Positions 9,850 to 18,746 of a stretch of DNA of 64,000 nucleotides are shown here, in pieces (within the stretch, counting starts at the first letter, position 1; each line of letters starts with the position of its first letter). Location: contig NZ_JAKZKT010000017.1 of NCBI RefSeq assembly GCF_022808645.1, positions 25,201 through 89,200 of the forward strand, written 5' to 3'. Under the pieces are notes generated by a model that saw nothing but the letters and a program-made list of their open reading frames with translations, did no database searches and was not told the DNA's origin. The stretch is from Bacillus litorisediminis. GTDB taxonomy: Bacteria > Bacillota > Bacilli > Bacillales > JC228. The translations under genes and the position numbers were made by a program.

Positions 9850-9883
9850 TAAAAGCTCGGCCTTTCAAAAGGCGGGCTTTTTA
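9850..9883 (+). terminator. terminator of the XRE regulator
   Basis: AAAAGCTCGGCCTTT pairs imperfectly with AAAGGCGGGCTTTTT across a short loop, ending in TTTTT. Confidence 0.7.
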
Positions 9884-9892
9884 ATATAATAT

Positions 9893-9926
9893 TAAAAGAC
9901 CTTCCACCCAAGGAAGGTCTTTTTCA
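9893..9926 (-). terminator. bidirectional terminator closing the btu operon
   Basis: AAAAGACCTTCC and GGAAGGTCTTTTT form a perfect stem with a 6-nt loop just past the stop codon of the btuD-cbiZ gene. T-runs are present on both strands. Confidence 0.85.
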
Positions 9927-9927
9927 T

Positions 9928-11385
9928 TTATTCCTTGCCGACTGCCTGGATTGCCTCACTGACAGCCTCATAGACACATTTTCCTATTCCTTTTCCCAAA
10001 TCAGTAATAGGGCCTGCGTACTGAATATATGTTCCCTTTTGCGTGGCAGCTAGCAAGATACTGTCAGTGGCAGTTCCTGTTGCAGTGGTATCGGAAAGAG
10101 CATCCTTGACCCTTAAATCTGATAAAGCCTTTGCCTTTGCTTCAGTAGCTGTAACAACTCCTTGAAGAAAAGCTTCCTCTGAGAGATGCCCATTAACAAA
10201 AATCATTATATTAATTGTCCCGGGCTGAAAGGCACGAGGAAAGAGATAGGACTTCGAAACATCAACAGCGCCGCCAATTCCTGCTGTCACCACTGAAAAA
10301 AGTGAAACAGTGCCGTCACTATATTCCTTAATCACACAGTGTTTTAACGGAATAGCCGTCATCATCCCGACAGTATCTGAAACTCGGAATCCTTCTTCAT
10401 GCAAATACTGTTTCATTTCCAAAGTGCTATTCTCACAATGATAATCGATGCTTACATGGCGATTTACAAAAGTTGAAAACCAGCCAATTCCTGAATTAAC
10501 AACAGAAGAGGAAATGGTTTTTAAAGGAAACGGGGACTGAAATACAATATGCTTAGGCTTAATTGAAAGAGTCTGGGATGTAATCATTTCTGTTTCATCC
10601 TCCTGCTCGTTATTCGGCATGATTGCAAGCTGCGGCCGCGGCATATTAGGATGAGGCTGTCTCCTTACATCTGTATGGTACACTTCCTGTACTCTGTCCT
10701 CTGTTAATACCTCCCATGGCGAGCCAATCGAAACGATTTTTCCGTTATCCATTAAAATTAGCCTGTCACAATATAGACTTGCCAGGTTTAAATCATGAAA
10801 AATAGAAACAACAGTAAGCTGCTTCTGTTTGGTCCGCTGTTTTAATAGATCCATTAGTACTTTTTGGTGAGACAAATCTAAATGATTCGTAGGTTCGTCT
10901 AGAAGAAAAATCTCTGGCTTCTGAGCTAAAGCCTGTGCGAGAAATACCCGCTGTCTTTCGCCGCCACTTAAACTTAGCACATCCTTATCTTGATACTGCA
11001 TTAAATTAGTATAGTCTAATGCGTCTTTTACCGCTTGTTCATCGGCATCTGACCATTGCTTAAATAATCCTTTTTGATAAGGGTAACGTCCAAAGGAAAC
11101 GGTTTCCTTTACAGAAAAAGAAAAAGAGGATTCAGTGCTTTGCGGAAGGACAGCCAATATTTTTGCAAGTTCGGCTGGCTTATAAGAAGCCAATTGCTTT
11201 TCATTAATAAAAATCTCTCCTGAAGCTGCTGGAAGCACCCCGCTAATCAGCTTAAGCAATGTGGTCTTACCGCTTCCATTCGGCCCTAAAATGCCGATAA
11301 ACTCTCCCCTGCCAACTGTAAAACTGACATCCGAAACAATGATGTTGTTATCATATCCGCCAAATATATGATCAATCTTTAACAT
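9928..11385 (-). CDS. cobalamin ABC transporter ATPase fused to adenosylcobinamide amidohydrolase (BtuD-CbiZ)
   Basis: A 485-residue two-domain protein. Residues 1-260 form an ABC ATPase of the BtuD/FecE type: Walker A GPNGSGKTT near 34, signature LSGGERQR near 139, Walker B EIFLLDEPTNHLD near 160 and an H-loop FHDLN. Residues ~270-485 are a CbiZ domain (VTAGIGGAVDVSK, GTINIMIFVNGHLSEEAFLQGVVTATEAKAKAL, TATGTATDSILLAA). CbiZ opens the amide bond of adenosyl-pseudocobinamides so that scavenged corrinoids can be rebuilt. Such fusions are known in Bacillaceae YvrA-type proteins. It overlaps btuC by 14 bp. Confidence 0.9.
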   Translation of the reverse strand: MLKIDHIFGGYDNNIIVSDVSFTVGRGEFIGILGPNGSGKTTLLKLISGVLPAASGEIFINEKQLASYKPAELAKILAVLPQSTESSFSFSVKETVSFGRYPYQKGLFKQWSDADEQAVKDALDYTNLMQYQDKDVLSLSGGERQRVFLAQALAQKPEIFLLDEPTNHLDLSHQKVLMDLLKQRTKQKQLTVVSIFHDLNLASLYCDRLILMDNGKIVSIGSPWEVLTEDRVQEVYHTDVRRQPHPNMPRPQLAIMPNNEQEDETEMITSQTLSIKPKHIVFQSPFPLKTISSSVVNSGIGWFSTFVNRHVSIDYHCENSTLEMKQYLHEEGFRVSDTVGMMTAIPLKHCVIKEYSDGTVSLFSVVTAGIGGAVDVSKSYLFPRAFQPGTINIMIFVNGHLSEEAFLQGVVTATEAKAKALSDLRVKDALSDTTATGTATDSILLAATQKGTYIQYAGPITDLGKGIGKCVYEAVSEAIQAVGKE

Positions 11386-12421
11386 AGGATCCTCTTCCTT
11401 CTAAACGTCCGCGCAGTAAAAGCATAGCGAATACCGGAGCCCCGATGATTGAGGTAATCACTCCGATTGGAAGTTCACTTGGTGAGATAATTGTACGAGA
11501 AACCAAATCCGCTACTATTAAAAACCCTGCCCCGATAATCGTGGACAATGGCAAGAGATGCTTATGATTGGTACCCCACAGAAGTCTTGCTAAGTGAGGG
11601 ATGACTAACCCGACAAATCCAATAGTTCCTGAAACTGCTACTGCTGAACCAGTTAACATTGAAGCTGCTAATAGAATCCATAATTTTCTGCGCTGGACAT
11701 GAACTCCTAAATGCTTCGCTTTTTCTTCCCCAAACGATAAAACATTTAATTCATGGCTATTAAAAATAAGAATAAGACTGCCAATAAAGAAGAAAGGCAG
11801 TATTAGCTGAATATATTCCCAGCCCCTCATCGAAACACTGCCAAGCAGCCATCCGATAATCTGTCTTAGTTCATCACCCGATAAAGCAATCAATAACGAA
11901 ATAAAAGCGCCGATAAAGGAGTTAAAAATAATACCAGTTAGAATAATGGTTGCAACTGACATACTTTTGGAAGCTAATCGGGCAAATAAAAGAACTAACA
12001 GAATGGTGAGAAATGCGAAACATATACTTAAAACGGGCAGCGTAAAAGAATGTAACCCCGGGATAGAAAGTCCCAGGTACAATACGATGACTGCACCAAG
12101 GGATGCTCCCGAGGAAACGCCCAATGTATAAGGGTCTGCCAAAGGATTTTTTAATAATCCCTGAAAGGCTGCTCCAGCGATTGCAAGTGAGGCCCCGATT
12201 AATCCCGCTAACAATACCCTGGGCAAACGGATACTTAGAACAATACTCTCATACATCGGGTCTACTGCAAATGACGCAGAAAATAATTCATTAAATATGC
12301 TCCCGATAATAGCTGAAACTGGAACCTGAATACTTCCTACTGAGATTCCAATGATAAGCGAAACAATTAAAAATACACTTGCAAGTAAATAAGCTCCTAG
12401 CTTATAAGTCTTTAAAAACAT
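11372..12421 (-). CDS. btuC: cobalamin ABC transporter permease BtuC
   Basis: A 349-residue FecCD-family permease with about ten membrane segments. It contains LPRVLLAGLIGASLAIAGAAFQGLLKNPLADPYTLGVSSGASLGA and the ATPase-contact region GFVGLVIPHLARLLWG near residues 265-285. It overlaps the solute-binding protein gene by 20 bp and the ATPase gene by 14 bp, so the three are translationally coupled. Corrinoid specificity is inferred from the riboswitch and the CbiZ domain. Confidence 0.9.
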   Translation of the reverse strand: MFLKTYKLGAYLLASVFLIVSLIIGISVGSIQVPVSAIIGSIFNELFSASFAVDPMYESIVLSIRLPRVLLAGLIGASLAIAGAAFQGLLKNPLADPYTLGVSSGASLGAVIVLYLGLSIPGLHSFTLPVLSICFAFLTILLVLLFARLASKSMSVATIILTGIIFNSFIGAFISLLIALSGDELRQIIGWLLGSVSMRGWEYIQLILPFFFIGSLILIFNSHELNVLSFGEEKAKHLGVHVQRRKLWILLAASMLTGSAVAVSGTIGFVGLVIPHLARLLWGTNHKHLLPLSTIIGAGFLIVADLVSRTIISPSELPIGVITSIIGAPVFAMLLLRGRLEGRGSYVKD

Positions 12422-13409
12422 CAGGGTAAACCGCCTTAGCTAACTCTTTTACACCTTCTATCAGTCTTGGACCTGAACGGGCAACTAAATCAGAATGAAC
12501 ATCATATACCTGTTTGGATTGAATCGCCGTGACTTGACTCCAGCCTTCTCGGGCTAGGACTTGTTCAGCTGCATCAGGAGTGTAGTACCCATAAGTGGTA
12601 ATAATAACATCCGGATTTTTTTCTACGATGGCTTCTTCTGTCATCGGCTGCCATCCTTCTAAGTCTTCTGCAATATTAGTTGCATTAATCGCTTCGAGCA
12701 TTTCGTGCATAAAGGTATTCGTACCTGTAGTGTAAATTTCAGGCTCTGCACCAACCTCAATAAATACTTTTTTTCGATTTTCTTCTGGGATGGTTGCTGC
12801 CATGTCCTTTATTTTTTGCAATTCATCCTTCATCGAAGCGACAATCTCTCCAGCTTTTTCTGATGTTCCAGTAGCTTCTCCTACTAATTCAATAGAGCGA
12901 TAAACATCTTCAAAAGAGGTTGCATTATTTACAAATAAAACCGTTAATCCCGCCTCTTTCAATTGATCAAGACTATCCTTGCTGCTGACAGCTGTCGATT
13001 CATGGGCAAGAACAAGATCCGGCTGAAGCGAAATAATCTTCTCAAGATTAATTTCCATTCCTCCGATTTTTTCTTTTTCTAAGGCTTCTTCAGGATAGTT
13101 ATCAAAGTCTGTCACACCTACAACCTGTTCACCCAATCCGAGAGCGTAGGCTATTTCTGTATTGCTCGGAATAAGCGAAACAATCCGCTCTGGCTTTGCA
13201 TCAATTGTAATCTCATTATCTAGTGCATCTGTAACCGTAACCGGAAACGCAGTTTCTTCTGGTGCCCCTTCTTGTTTATTATCCTCGTTATTTTGGCTTT
13301 GTGCCTGTTTTGTATCATTTGGATTTTCCGTTTCTTCCTGACTCCCACAAGCAACCATCATACTGATCGCAATGAATAGAGTTAAACTTAGCTGTAGCCA
13401 TTTTTTCAT
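12402..13409 (-). CDS. btuF: cobalamin-binding lipoprotein BtuF
   Basis: The start is set at MKKWLQ (13409) because the GGGAAAGGAG ribosome binding site would otherwise be read as codons. The lipobox is MMVAC with Cys21, followed by a Glu/Gln/Asn-rich linker. The rest is a BtuF/FepB-type periplasmic-binding fold (PERIVSLIPSNTEIAYALGLGEQVVGVTDF, KIGGMEINLEKIISLQPDLVLAHES, VFIEVGAEPEIYTTG). It captures corrinoids outside the membrane for BtuC and the BtuD-CbiZ ATPase. First gene of the riboswitch-controlled operon. Confidence 0.9.
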   Translation of the reverse strand: MKKWLQLSLTLFIAISMMVACGSQEETENPNDTKQAQSQNNEDNKQEGAPEETAFPVTVTDALDNEITIDAKPERIVSLIPSNTEIAYALGLGEQVVGVTDFDNYPEEALEKEKIGGMEINLEKIISLQPDLVLAHESTAVSSKDSLDQLKEAGLTVLFVNNATSFEDVYRSIELVGEATGTSEKAGEIVASMKDELQKIKDMAATIPEENRKKVFIEVGAEPEIYTTGTNTFMHEMLEAINATNIAEDLEGWQPMTEEAIVEKNPDVIITTYGYYTPDAAEQVLAREGWSQVTAIQSKQVYDVHSDLVARSGPRLIEGVKELAKAVYPDVFKDL

Positions 13410-13432
13410 TTTCTTTTTCTCCTTTCCCAAAT

Positions 13433-13460
13433 AAAAAAAGCATCCCTACTAAGGGAATGC
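13433..13460 (-). terminator. intrinsic terminator in the cobalamin riboswitch expression platform
   Basis: On the minus strand GGCATTCCC pairs with GGGATGC and is followed by TTTTTTT. It sits between the aptamer and the btuF ribosome binding site, as expected for transcription attenuation by bound adenosylcobalamin. Confidence 0.8.
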
Positions 13461-13524
13461 CCTGAAGATGGTTGAATCGACATGTAAAAATAATCTATTG
13501 TACTTAGAACAAATCTGTCGAAGT

Positions 13525-13735
13525 CAAACACCCTCCTATCCTCGTAGGCTTTGTGTTGAAAATATAGGCAGGTCTCCTGGCTCATGGTCATCACTTTTTA
13601 CGCCTTCCCATACAATTCGTACAGTGGCCTGCTGTAAAAAGCTCCCATTTACAGTGGCGGGACCGCGTTGGAATTTCACCAACTTCCCTTTTAAGCTAGT
13701 CCTAACGGATAGCACCCATATTTAAAGCATATGTA
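13525..13735 (-). ncRNA. cobalamin riboswitch
   Basis: The minus-strand leader contains the conserved aptamer core: GGGAAGTTGGTGAAATTCC, then the B12 box GCCACTG. Further on come GATGACCATGAGCCAGGAGACC and a hairpin (AACAC/GTGTT) that can form the kissing-loop P13 arm. It ends about 65 bp upstream of the intrinsic terminator. Sensing of adenosylcobalamin and repression of btuF-btuC-btuD/cbiZ follow from the known class. Confidence 0.95.
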
Positions 13736-13844
13736 ATTGATTACATTGTTCATTATACACAATATTAGTTTGAAATGTATATATAGGAATTTTAGCCGGT
13801 TTAAATGAGGGGTTTGTGATGATATCGTCTCATTTAAATTAAAG

Positions 13845-13876
13845 AAAATGCCACCCCTACACCTAGTGGGATGGCC
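13845..13876 (-). terminator. hairpin terminator of the YndM-like gene
   Basis: GCCACCCC and GGGATGGC form an 8-bp stem with one mismatch. On the minus strand the following sequence is ATTTTCTTT. Confidence 0.6.
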
Positions 13877-13888
13877 TTCACATTTGCT

Positions 13889-14353
13889 TTACTTAGGCTC
13901 GTCTGGATTATAATTATTGTTTTTAGGTTCAAACTCTTCAGCTGTTTCCATTGCATAGTTTTCTCTTAACGCAGGCGTTGTTCTTCCATTATTCCGATCA
14001 ACCGTATCCTTATCCGCATAAGCCATATAACGATGGAAGAAAATTTCTCCGATAGTTACGGCTGCTGCTGCTATTAGAGATGCGGTTACATATGGATAAT
14101 CAGGAACGTCAACTAACATCACAGCCATTGCCCATATTGTAAGAAAGGCAAGTCCAAAATCTGCAATCGATGCAATCGTATTATTTGTTCTTGGCAAGAT
14201 TCCACGATCGCCTACATAATAAGAGATGAGTGTTAACACTACTGAAATCCAAAATACATTGCCAAATGTCATGCGAAACATTACTGTCAACACAAGCCAT
14301 AGAACAGCTAGAATAAGTAAAAATTTAATTCCTAAACCACGTAAATTTCCCAT
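13889..14353 (-). CDS. YndM-like DUF2512 membrane protein
   Basis: A 154-residue protein with four membrane helices in the first 105 residues (including FWISVVLTLISYYVGDRGILP and ADFGLAFLTIWAMAVML). A hydrophilic Asn/Glu-rich tail ends in NPDEPK. This layout is that of the DUF2512/YndM family of Bacillus. Function unknown. It stands alone, with AGGAGG upstream. Confidence 0.7.
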   Translation of the reverse strand: MGNLRGLGIKFLLILAVLWLVLTVMFRMTFGNVFWISVVLTLISYYVGDRGILPRTNNTIASIADFGLAFLTIWAMAVMLVDVPDYPYVTASLIAAAAVTIGEIFFHRYMAYADKDTVDRNNGRTTPALRENYAMETAEEFEPKNNNYNPDEPK

Positions 14354-14449
14354 GTTTGCATCCTCCTAAAGAGTAGTCAGTTATAGTTTGATTCATTTTT
14401 AGCAAAATATTCATGATTACATTGATTCTGGTACATAAGGAATCCTCTA

Positions 14450-14488
14450 AAAAAGAAAAGGACTGTCCTAAATCTTTCGGACAGTCCC
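14450..14488 (-). terminator. terminator of the AI-2E family gene
   Basis: GGACTGTCC (14460-14468) pairs with GGACAGTCC (14479-14487), followed by TTTTCTTTT on the minus strand. Confidence 0.8.
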
Positions 14489-14494
14489 TTACCA

Positions 14495-15604
14495 TTAACT
14501 CTCGATGATTTGTTCATTTAAGATGCGTTTTCGCTCTTTAAGAAATTGAGCAATGTTGATGACAATGGTTTTTGATACAGCATAGAAAGGAATGGCTAAA
14601 ACCATGCCAAGAATTCCAGCAATATTCCCTGCTACTAATAATAAAATAATGATGGTTGCCGGATGGATTTTTAACTGTTTTCCGATAATTAATGGAGATA
14701 TAACATTTCCTTCTAACTGCTGAGCAATTACTATAACGACTACAGTTAAGATAGCCTTCATAGGTGAATCAAACAGGGCAATAATCACAGCCGGTGCTCC
14801 ACCCAGGATAGGTCCTATATAAGGGATAATGTTAGTGACCAATACCACCATCGCTAATATTAGTGCATAAGGCAAGTCAATAATTAAATACCCGATAAAG
14901 GACAGAGTTCCGACAAATAAAGCTACGGTCACCTGCCCCTGTATATAGGATGCTAACGTATTATTCGTATCTTTCATTGTTTTTAAAGCTTCATCCCGAT
15001 AAGCGGCAGGCAATAAACGCGCAACACCATCAGGAAACTTATGCCCATCTCTAAACATATAAAATAACAAGAATGGTACCGTTACAACCGTAATCGTAAA
15101 ATTGGCAACAAAACCAAGAATAGCAGAAATGCTATTGGTGATCGTCTCAGGAATAGCACTTCCAATTTCAGTTAGCTTTTCTTCAATATCATCAATGGTT
15201 ATGTATTCTTGTGTCATCACCCATTTAAACTGAGGGCTATCTGAAACATCTTCAAAAAAATCCATGCTTTGTGCCGCATATCTTGGCATATCATTAATTA
15301 ATTGTTTAAATTGGTTGGACACAGCTGGAATAAAATAGCTCAGCATGAGTGAAAACAAACCGGCAATGGCCAGATACACGATAATAATCGAAAGCGTTCT
15401 CGGTATTTTGAGCAGCTGAAGTCTTTTCACAAGCGGATTCAGCAAATAAAACAGAAAGCCAGAAATTAAAATAGGGAAAAATAAGGTAGATATAAAGATC
15501 CCTACCGGCTCAAAAACGAAAGCTATTTTTGTACTTATATAAATAATCGCAACAACTAACAGTATTTGCAGTGTCCAAAATTGTAACTTTGATTTAACCA
15601 CCAT
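14495..15604 (-). CDS. AI-2E family transporter (YueF-like)
   Basis: A 369-residue membrane protein with about eight helices arranged as in the TqsA/YdiK/YueF family: paired N-terminal helices, an amphipathic loop near residues 90-170, then a C-terminal bundle. That bundle contains DLPYALILAMVVLVTNIIPYIGPILGGAPAVI and GNVISPLIIGKQLKIHPATIIILLLVAG. AGGAGG lies 4 nt before the ATG. The length equals that of B. subtilis YueF. The substrate is unknown; family members have been linked to AI-2 export and Na+/H+ exchange. Confidence 0.8.
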   Translation of the reverse strand: MVVKSKLQFWTLQILLVVAIIYISTKIAFVFEPVGIFISTLFFPILISGFLFYLLNPLVKRLQLLKIPRTLSIIIVYLAIAGLFSLMLSYFIPAVSNQFKQLINDMPRYAAQSMDFFEDVSDSPQFKWVMTQEYITIDDIEEKLTEIGSAIPETITNSISAILGFVANFTITVVTVPFLLFYMFRDGHKFPDGVARLLPAAYRDEALKTMKDTNNTLASYIQGQVTVALFVGTLSFIGYLIIDLPYALILAMVVLVTNIIPYIGPILGGAPAVIIALFDSPMKAILTVVVIVIAQQLEGNVISPLIIGKQLKIHPATIIILLLVAGNIAGILGMVLAIPFYAVSKTIVINIAQFLKERKRILNEQIIES

Positions 15605-15935
15605 AGTCCTCCTAATTAAAATTCTCCTCTTGATCTTAATTTTAGAACAGATATTTTATATTTTTAAATGGATACCTTCCATTATAGACAAATTTTTCAT
15701 ACTTTATTTCCCTAAGATTAGTAGAAACTTCATGCGTCTTATTCTTACTAGTTTCAAAGTAAACTGCCCTTTGCCTTCTTTATGAACCTGCTCATGATTT
15801 TGCCTCTTTCTTTTCTATCTTTTCCTTTAAATATTTCAGACTTTGATGTAAATAAACATATAACGTGCAACGTCATTCGGATTTATCTAAAATGATAGTA
15901 TCCCTGTAAGAAATATACGTAAAGGAGTGCACGAG
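15605..15935. other. intergenic region between divergent AI-2E and OsmC genes
   Basis: 331 bp of AT-rich sequence that must hold both divergent promoters. I see no ORF with a ribosome binding site, no stable hairpin and no repeat. Confidence 0.5.
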
Positions 15936-16379
15936 ATGGCTGAACACCATTTTCATTTAAAAACGAATTGGCCGGGATTGCGCAATGATGTCGGCGACCT
16001 GGAAGCTAAAAATTTAAAAACGAAAATTTCGATCCCTCAAGAGATGGATGGCCCCGAAGTAGGAACCAATCCGGATGAAATGTTGCTAGGTGCAGCCGCA
16101 ACCTGCTACATTATTACGTTAGCCGCAATGATGGAACGGTCCTCTTTAGAGAAAAAAGAGCTATACATGGAATCCGAAGGAATTGTTGTTGTAACAAATG
16201 GGGTGTTTACCTATAAAAAAATTATTCACCGCCCAACGATCATTCTGAAAGAAAACGCATCTGAAAACGACCGTAAACTAGCCCTTAAGCTTGCGAAAAA
16301 AGCTGAATCTTCCTGTATGATTTCACGTGCTATAAAAGGGAATGTAGAGATTGAGCTTAAAGCAAACATAATAGCTTAG
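15936..16379 (+). CDS. OsmC family peroxiredoxin (YmaD-like)
   Basis: A 147-residue protein from the ATG at 15936. A GTG three codons earlier overlaps the AAAGGAG ribosome binding site and is unlikely. Two redox cysteines are placed as in OsmC/Ohr proteins: one in GAAATCYIITLAAMM, the other in KKAESSCMISRAIKG. The family reduces organic hydroperoxides. The SACOL1771/YmaD subgroup is suggested by the opening FHLKTNWPGLRNDVG. It stands alone. Confidence 0.85.
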   Translation: MAEHHFHLKTNWPGLRNDVGDLEAKNLKTKISIPQEMDGPEVGTNPDEMLLGAAATCYIITLAAMMERSSLEKKELYMESEGIVVVTNGVFTYKKIIHRPTIILKENASENDRKLALKLAKKAESSCMISRAIKGNVEIELKANIIA

Positions 16380-16413
16380 AGAATTGGGTACCGATATGGT
16401 GCCCCTTTATTCT

Positions 16414-16938
16414 TTATTTTTCTATTCCTCTGGCTTTTAAAATATCTTGTATGACTTCAATATGTAAGGAAGCCCATGCCTTTTCATGAAAATGAAGCAT
16501 TACACTCAGTGATAAAATCGTTACATACAAAATTATAAAGGTGAGCCAAAGCATCGATCCATCCTTAAAAAGGAATTCCTGCAATTGCTTTGAAAAGATA
16601 AATAATAGCCATGGCCCAGCTGATACAAAAATAGGAATAATCCCAGACCCGTTTTTCTCTTTCACCATTTTATAGTAAATATCGATTAAGGTTTTGGTTT
16701 CAATTGTTTCATAAAAATCTTGTATTTCCCTAATCTCTTTTAATTCCCTGTTCTGGTCATATCGTAAATGGGTATGATTTGAATTTTTTAATTTCACATA
16801 AAATTTATGGGCATCGCCCCGAAACGAAAGCAATTTACCATTCCTCCCCAAGGTTAATAAGGATTGAGGGTAAGAAAAATCCCGTTCAAACCGATTTACA
16901 CCATCGATTCTTAGGTTTCGTTTCAGGAAGGAAATCAT
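16414..16938 (-). CDS. hypothetical membrane protein, function unknown
   Basis: A 174-residue protein. The N-terminal ~95 residues are basic and soluble, followed by two membrane helices (GIIPIFVSAGPWLLFIF and MLWLTFIILYVTILSLSVMLHF) and a short C-terminal helix. It starts 13 bp downstream of the epimerase stop, so the two are probably co-transcribed. No family recognised. Confidence 0.6.
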   Translation of the reverse strand: MISFLKRNLRIDGVNRFERDFSYPQSLLTLGRNGKLLSFRGDAHKFYVKLKNSNHTHLRYDQNRELKEIREIQDFYETIETKTLIDIYYKMVKEKNGSGIIPIFVSAGPWLLFIFSKQLQEFLFKDGSMLWLTFIILYVTILSLSVMLHFHEKAWASLHIEVIQDILKARGIEK

Positions 16939-16951
16939 ACATATTTTATCA

Positions 16952-17863
16952 TTAAACTAATAGCTTTAAGGTTCCATCCAATTCCGTATGCTCAAATTTA
17001 AAGTTCGATTCCATTAACCTTTTGGGAATACAATTCCTGCCTGTTAGTGCATGCTCTGGTTCCATCGACATAAACAAATACGATCCTAACCAGACCAAGG
17101 GTGTGGGAGTTGGCGGTGCTATAGGCTTGTTCATAGCTTTTCGCAAAGCACTCATAAATTCCTTATTGGTAACAGCTCTTGGACTTGTAGCATTATAAAT
17201 ACCTGTCATTTGTTTATTGTGCATCGCATTCCAAAATATGCGGTTTAGATCATCAACATGAAGCCAGCTAATATATTGCTGGCCGGAACCGACCGTTCCA
17301 CCTAAACCCAGTTTCGTTAATTTCTTTAAAGACTGTAATGTACCTTCCTCTTTATCAAGCACAAACGCAATTCGAAATAAAACCTTTCTTGTGCTCGGAA
17401 GCAAATGTTTGAAAAAAGCCTTTTCCCACTCTACACATACATGGGCGGAATATCCGCTTCCATGTGGTGCAAGTTCATCACAAACTGTTTGAGTATTGCC
17501 GTAAATCGCAAGTGAACCCGCTTGTATCAGGGACTCAGGCGGATTCTTGCATTGTAAAATAGCTTTGTCTAATACTGAAACGGAATCTAATCGTGATGCC
17601 ATTATTTCTTCTTTATTTTTCTTTGTATATATACAATTAACACTTTTCCCTGTTAAATTAATCACGGAGGTGGCACTTTCTAATTTAGTTGTCCAGTCAT
17701 CAAGACTTTTCCCGTCCCAGTGTACCCATTCTATCCCTTCCCGATTTTCTGTTTTTCCCCGAGTTAGAATAACAACCCTGCAGTTTCGCTCTAATAAAAC
17801 CTTAGCAAAAGACCTTCCTAAAAATCCTGAACCTCCCGCTAACACAACCGTCGGTCTCTTCAT
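16952..17863 (-). CDS. TIGR01777 family NAD(P)-binding epimerase (YfhF-like)
   Basis: A 303-residue extended short-chain dehydrogenase. The Rossmann motif GGSGFLGRS is near residue 10, with VINLTGKSVNCIYTKKNKEEIMASRLDSV and SWLHVDDLNRIFWNA downstream. A C-terminal DUF1731 segment (ALTGRNCIPKRLMESNFKFEHTELDGTLK) is diagnostic for the TIGR01777/YfhF family, related to the cell-division inhibitor SulA of cyanobacteria. Substrate unknown. AGGAGG-like sequence precedes the ATG. Confidence 0.85.
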   Translation of the reverse strand: MKRPTVVLAGGSGFLGRSFAKVLLERNCRVVILTRGKTENREGIEWVHWDGKSLDDWTTKLESATSVINLTGKSVNCIYTKKNKEEIMASRLDSVSVLDKAILQCKNPPESLIQAGSLAIYGNTQTVCDELAPHGSGYSAHVCVEWEKAFFKHLLPSTRKVLFRIAFVLDKEEGTLQSLKKLTKLGLGGTVGSGQQYISWLHVDDLNRIFWNAMHNKQMTGIYNATSPRAVTNKEFMSALRKAMNKPIAPPTPTPLVWLGSYLFMSMEPEHALTGRNCIPKRLMESNFKFEHTELDGTLKLLV

Positions 17864-17975
17864 AATTCCTCCCGCTCAGTTTTAGTAACCTTCTCATTGA
17901 TTGAATTCCCTTAAATTTTTTCTTTCCTTCACCTTCCTTTAACTGATTGGAAGGAAAGGAGACCGTCATTTGCTG

Positions 17976-18746
17976 TTATAAAATATCTCGCTTTTCAGTT
18001 ACTCCTAAGGAGATTCCAACCAATACAAGCAAATACAATACTATTATTACAAGAGAAAATCCAAGTGAACTATCACTCATAAACGGCTCTGAGAGGCCCC
18101 GGATATACTGATTCTCACTATAGACTGAAAGTGTAAGATGCGGAAAAATGATATATTTTCCCCATTCATACATGGATACAAGCAATGTAACCGGACCGCT
18201 GCTAAATTTCGCTAAAAAGGTAAGACCGGTGGCGAGCCCCATACTCTTTGTAACAGCCCCAATCATAAAGGCTAGTGTCATATAGAACATGATATTAGGA
18301 TAATGGTAAAGCCCATTTACAAGGTTCGTTATAAAATCTTCAACGAATGCGTCCATTCCAAAAAATAATAATCCAATAAGGAAATTAAATACGATTAAAA
18401 AGTAATACATTGCAAAAGTTAATATATTGACGACCATATACTTAGATAACAAAATCGATGTCCGCGAGTGCGCACGAATAAACAACTGTTTGATAGTACC
18501 CTCACTATATTCACTCGTAACCGAACTAGCTGCAATCACAATGGAATAAAAAGAAATAATGGTCGTAAAAACGGATGCTGCATTAATCGAATAAGTGATT
18601 CCGCTAACCTCAATATTAAATCTGTTACTAAAAATGATTACAAGGACGGCTCCCATTATTAGCAAAAATCCCATCACAACAAGGAACAGCCAGGCTTTGT
18701 GTTTTTTATGGGCTTTCAGCCATTCATTTTGAAGCAAAGAAATCAT
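17976..18746 (-). CDS. ABC-2 type transporter permease
   Basis: A 256-residue protein with six membrane segments typical of ABC-2 permeases (TIISFYSIVIAASSVTSEYSEGTIKQLFIRAHSRTSILLSKY is the conserved coupling region near residue 65-105). Its start overlaps the ATPase stop as ATGA, so the pair is translationally coupled. Such exporters often serve antimicrobial peptide resistance or drug efflux; the substrate cannot be told. Confidence 0.85.
   Translation of the reverse strand: MISLLQNEWLKAHKKHKAWLFLVVMGFLLIMGAVLVIIFSNRFNIEVSGITYSINAASVFTTIISFYSIVIAASSVTSEYSEGTIKQLFIRAHSRTSILLSKYMVVNILTFAMYYFLIVFNFLIGLLFFGMDAFVEDFITNLVNGLYHYPNIMFYMTLAFMIGAVTKSMGLATGLTFLAKFSSGPVTLLVSMYEWGKYIIFPHLTLSVYSENQYIRGLSEPFMSDSSLGFSLVIIVLYLLVLVGISLGVTEKRDIL

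Noticed and set aside
17547..17885. Plus-strand ORF opposite the TIGR01777 epimerase gene
   Set aside because: Antisense shadow of a well-supported gene with no ribosome binding site.
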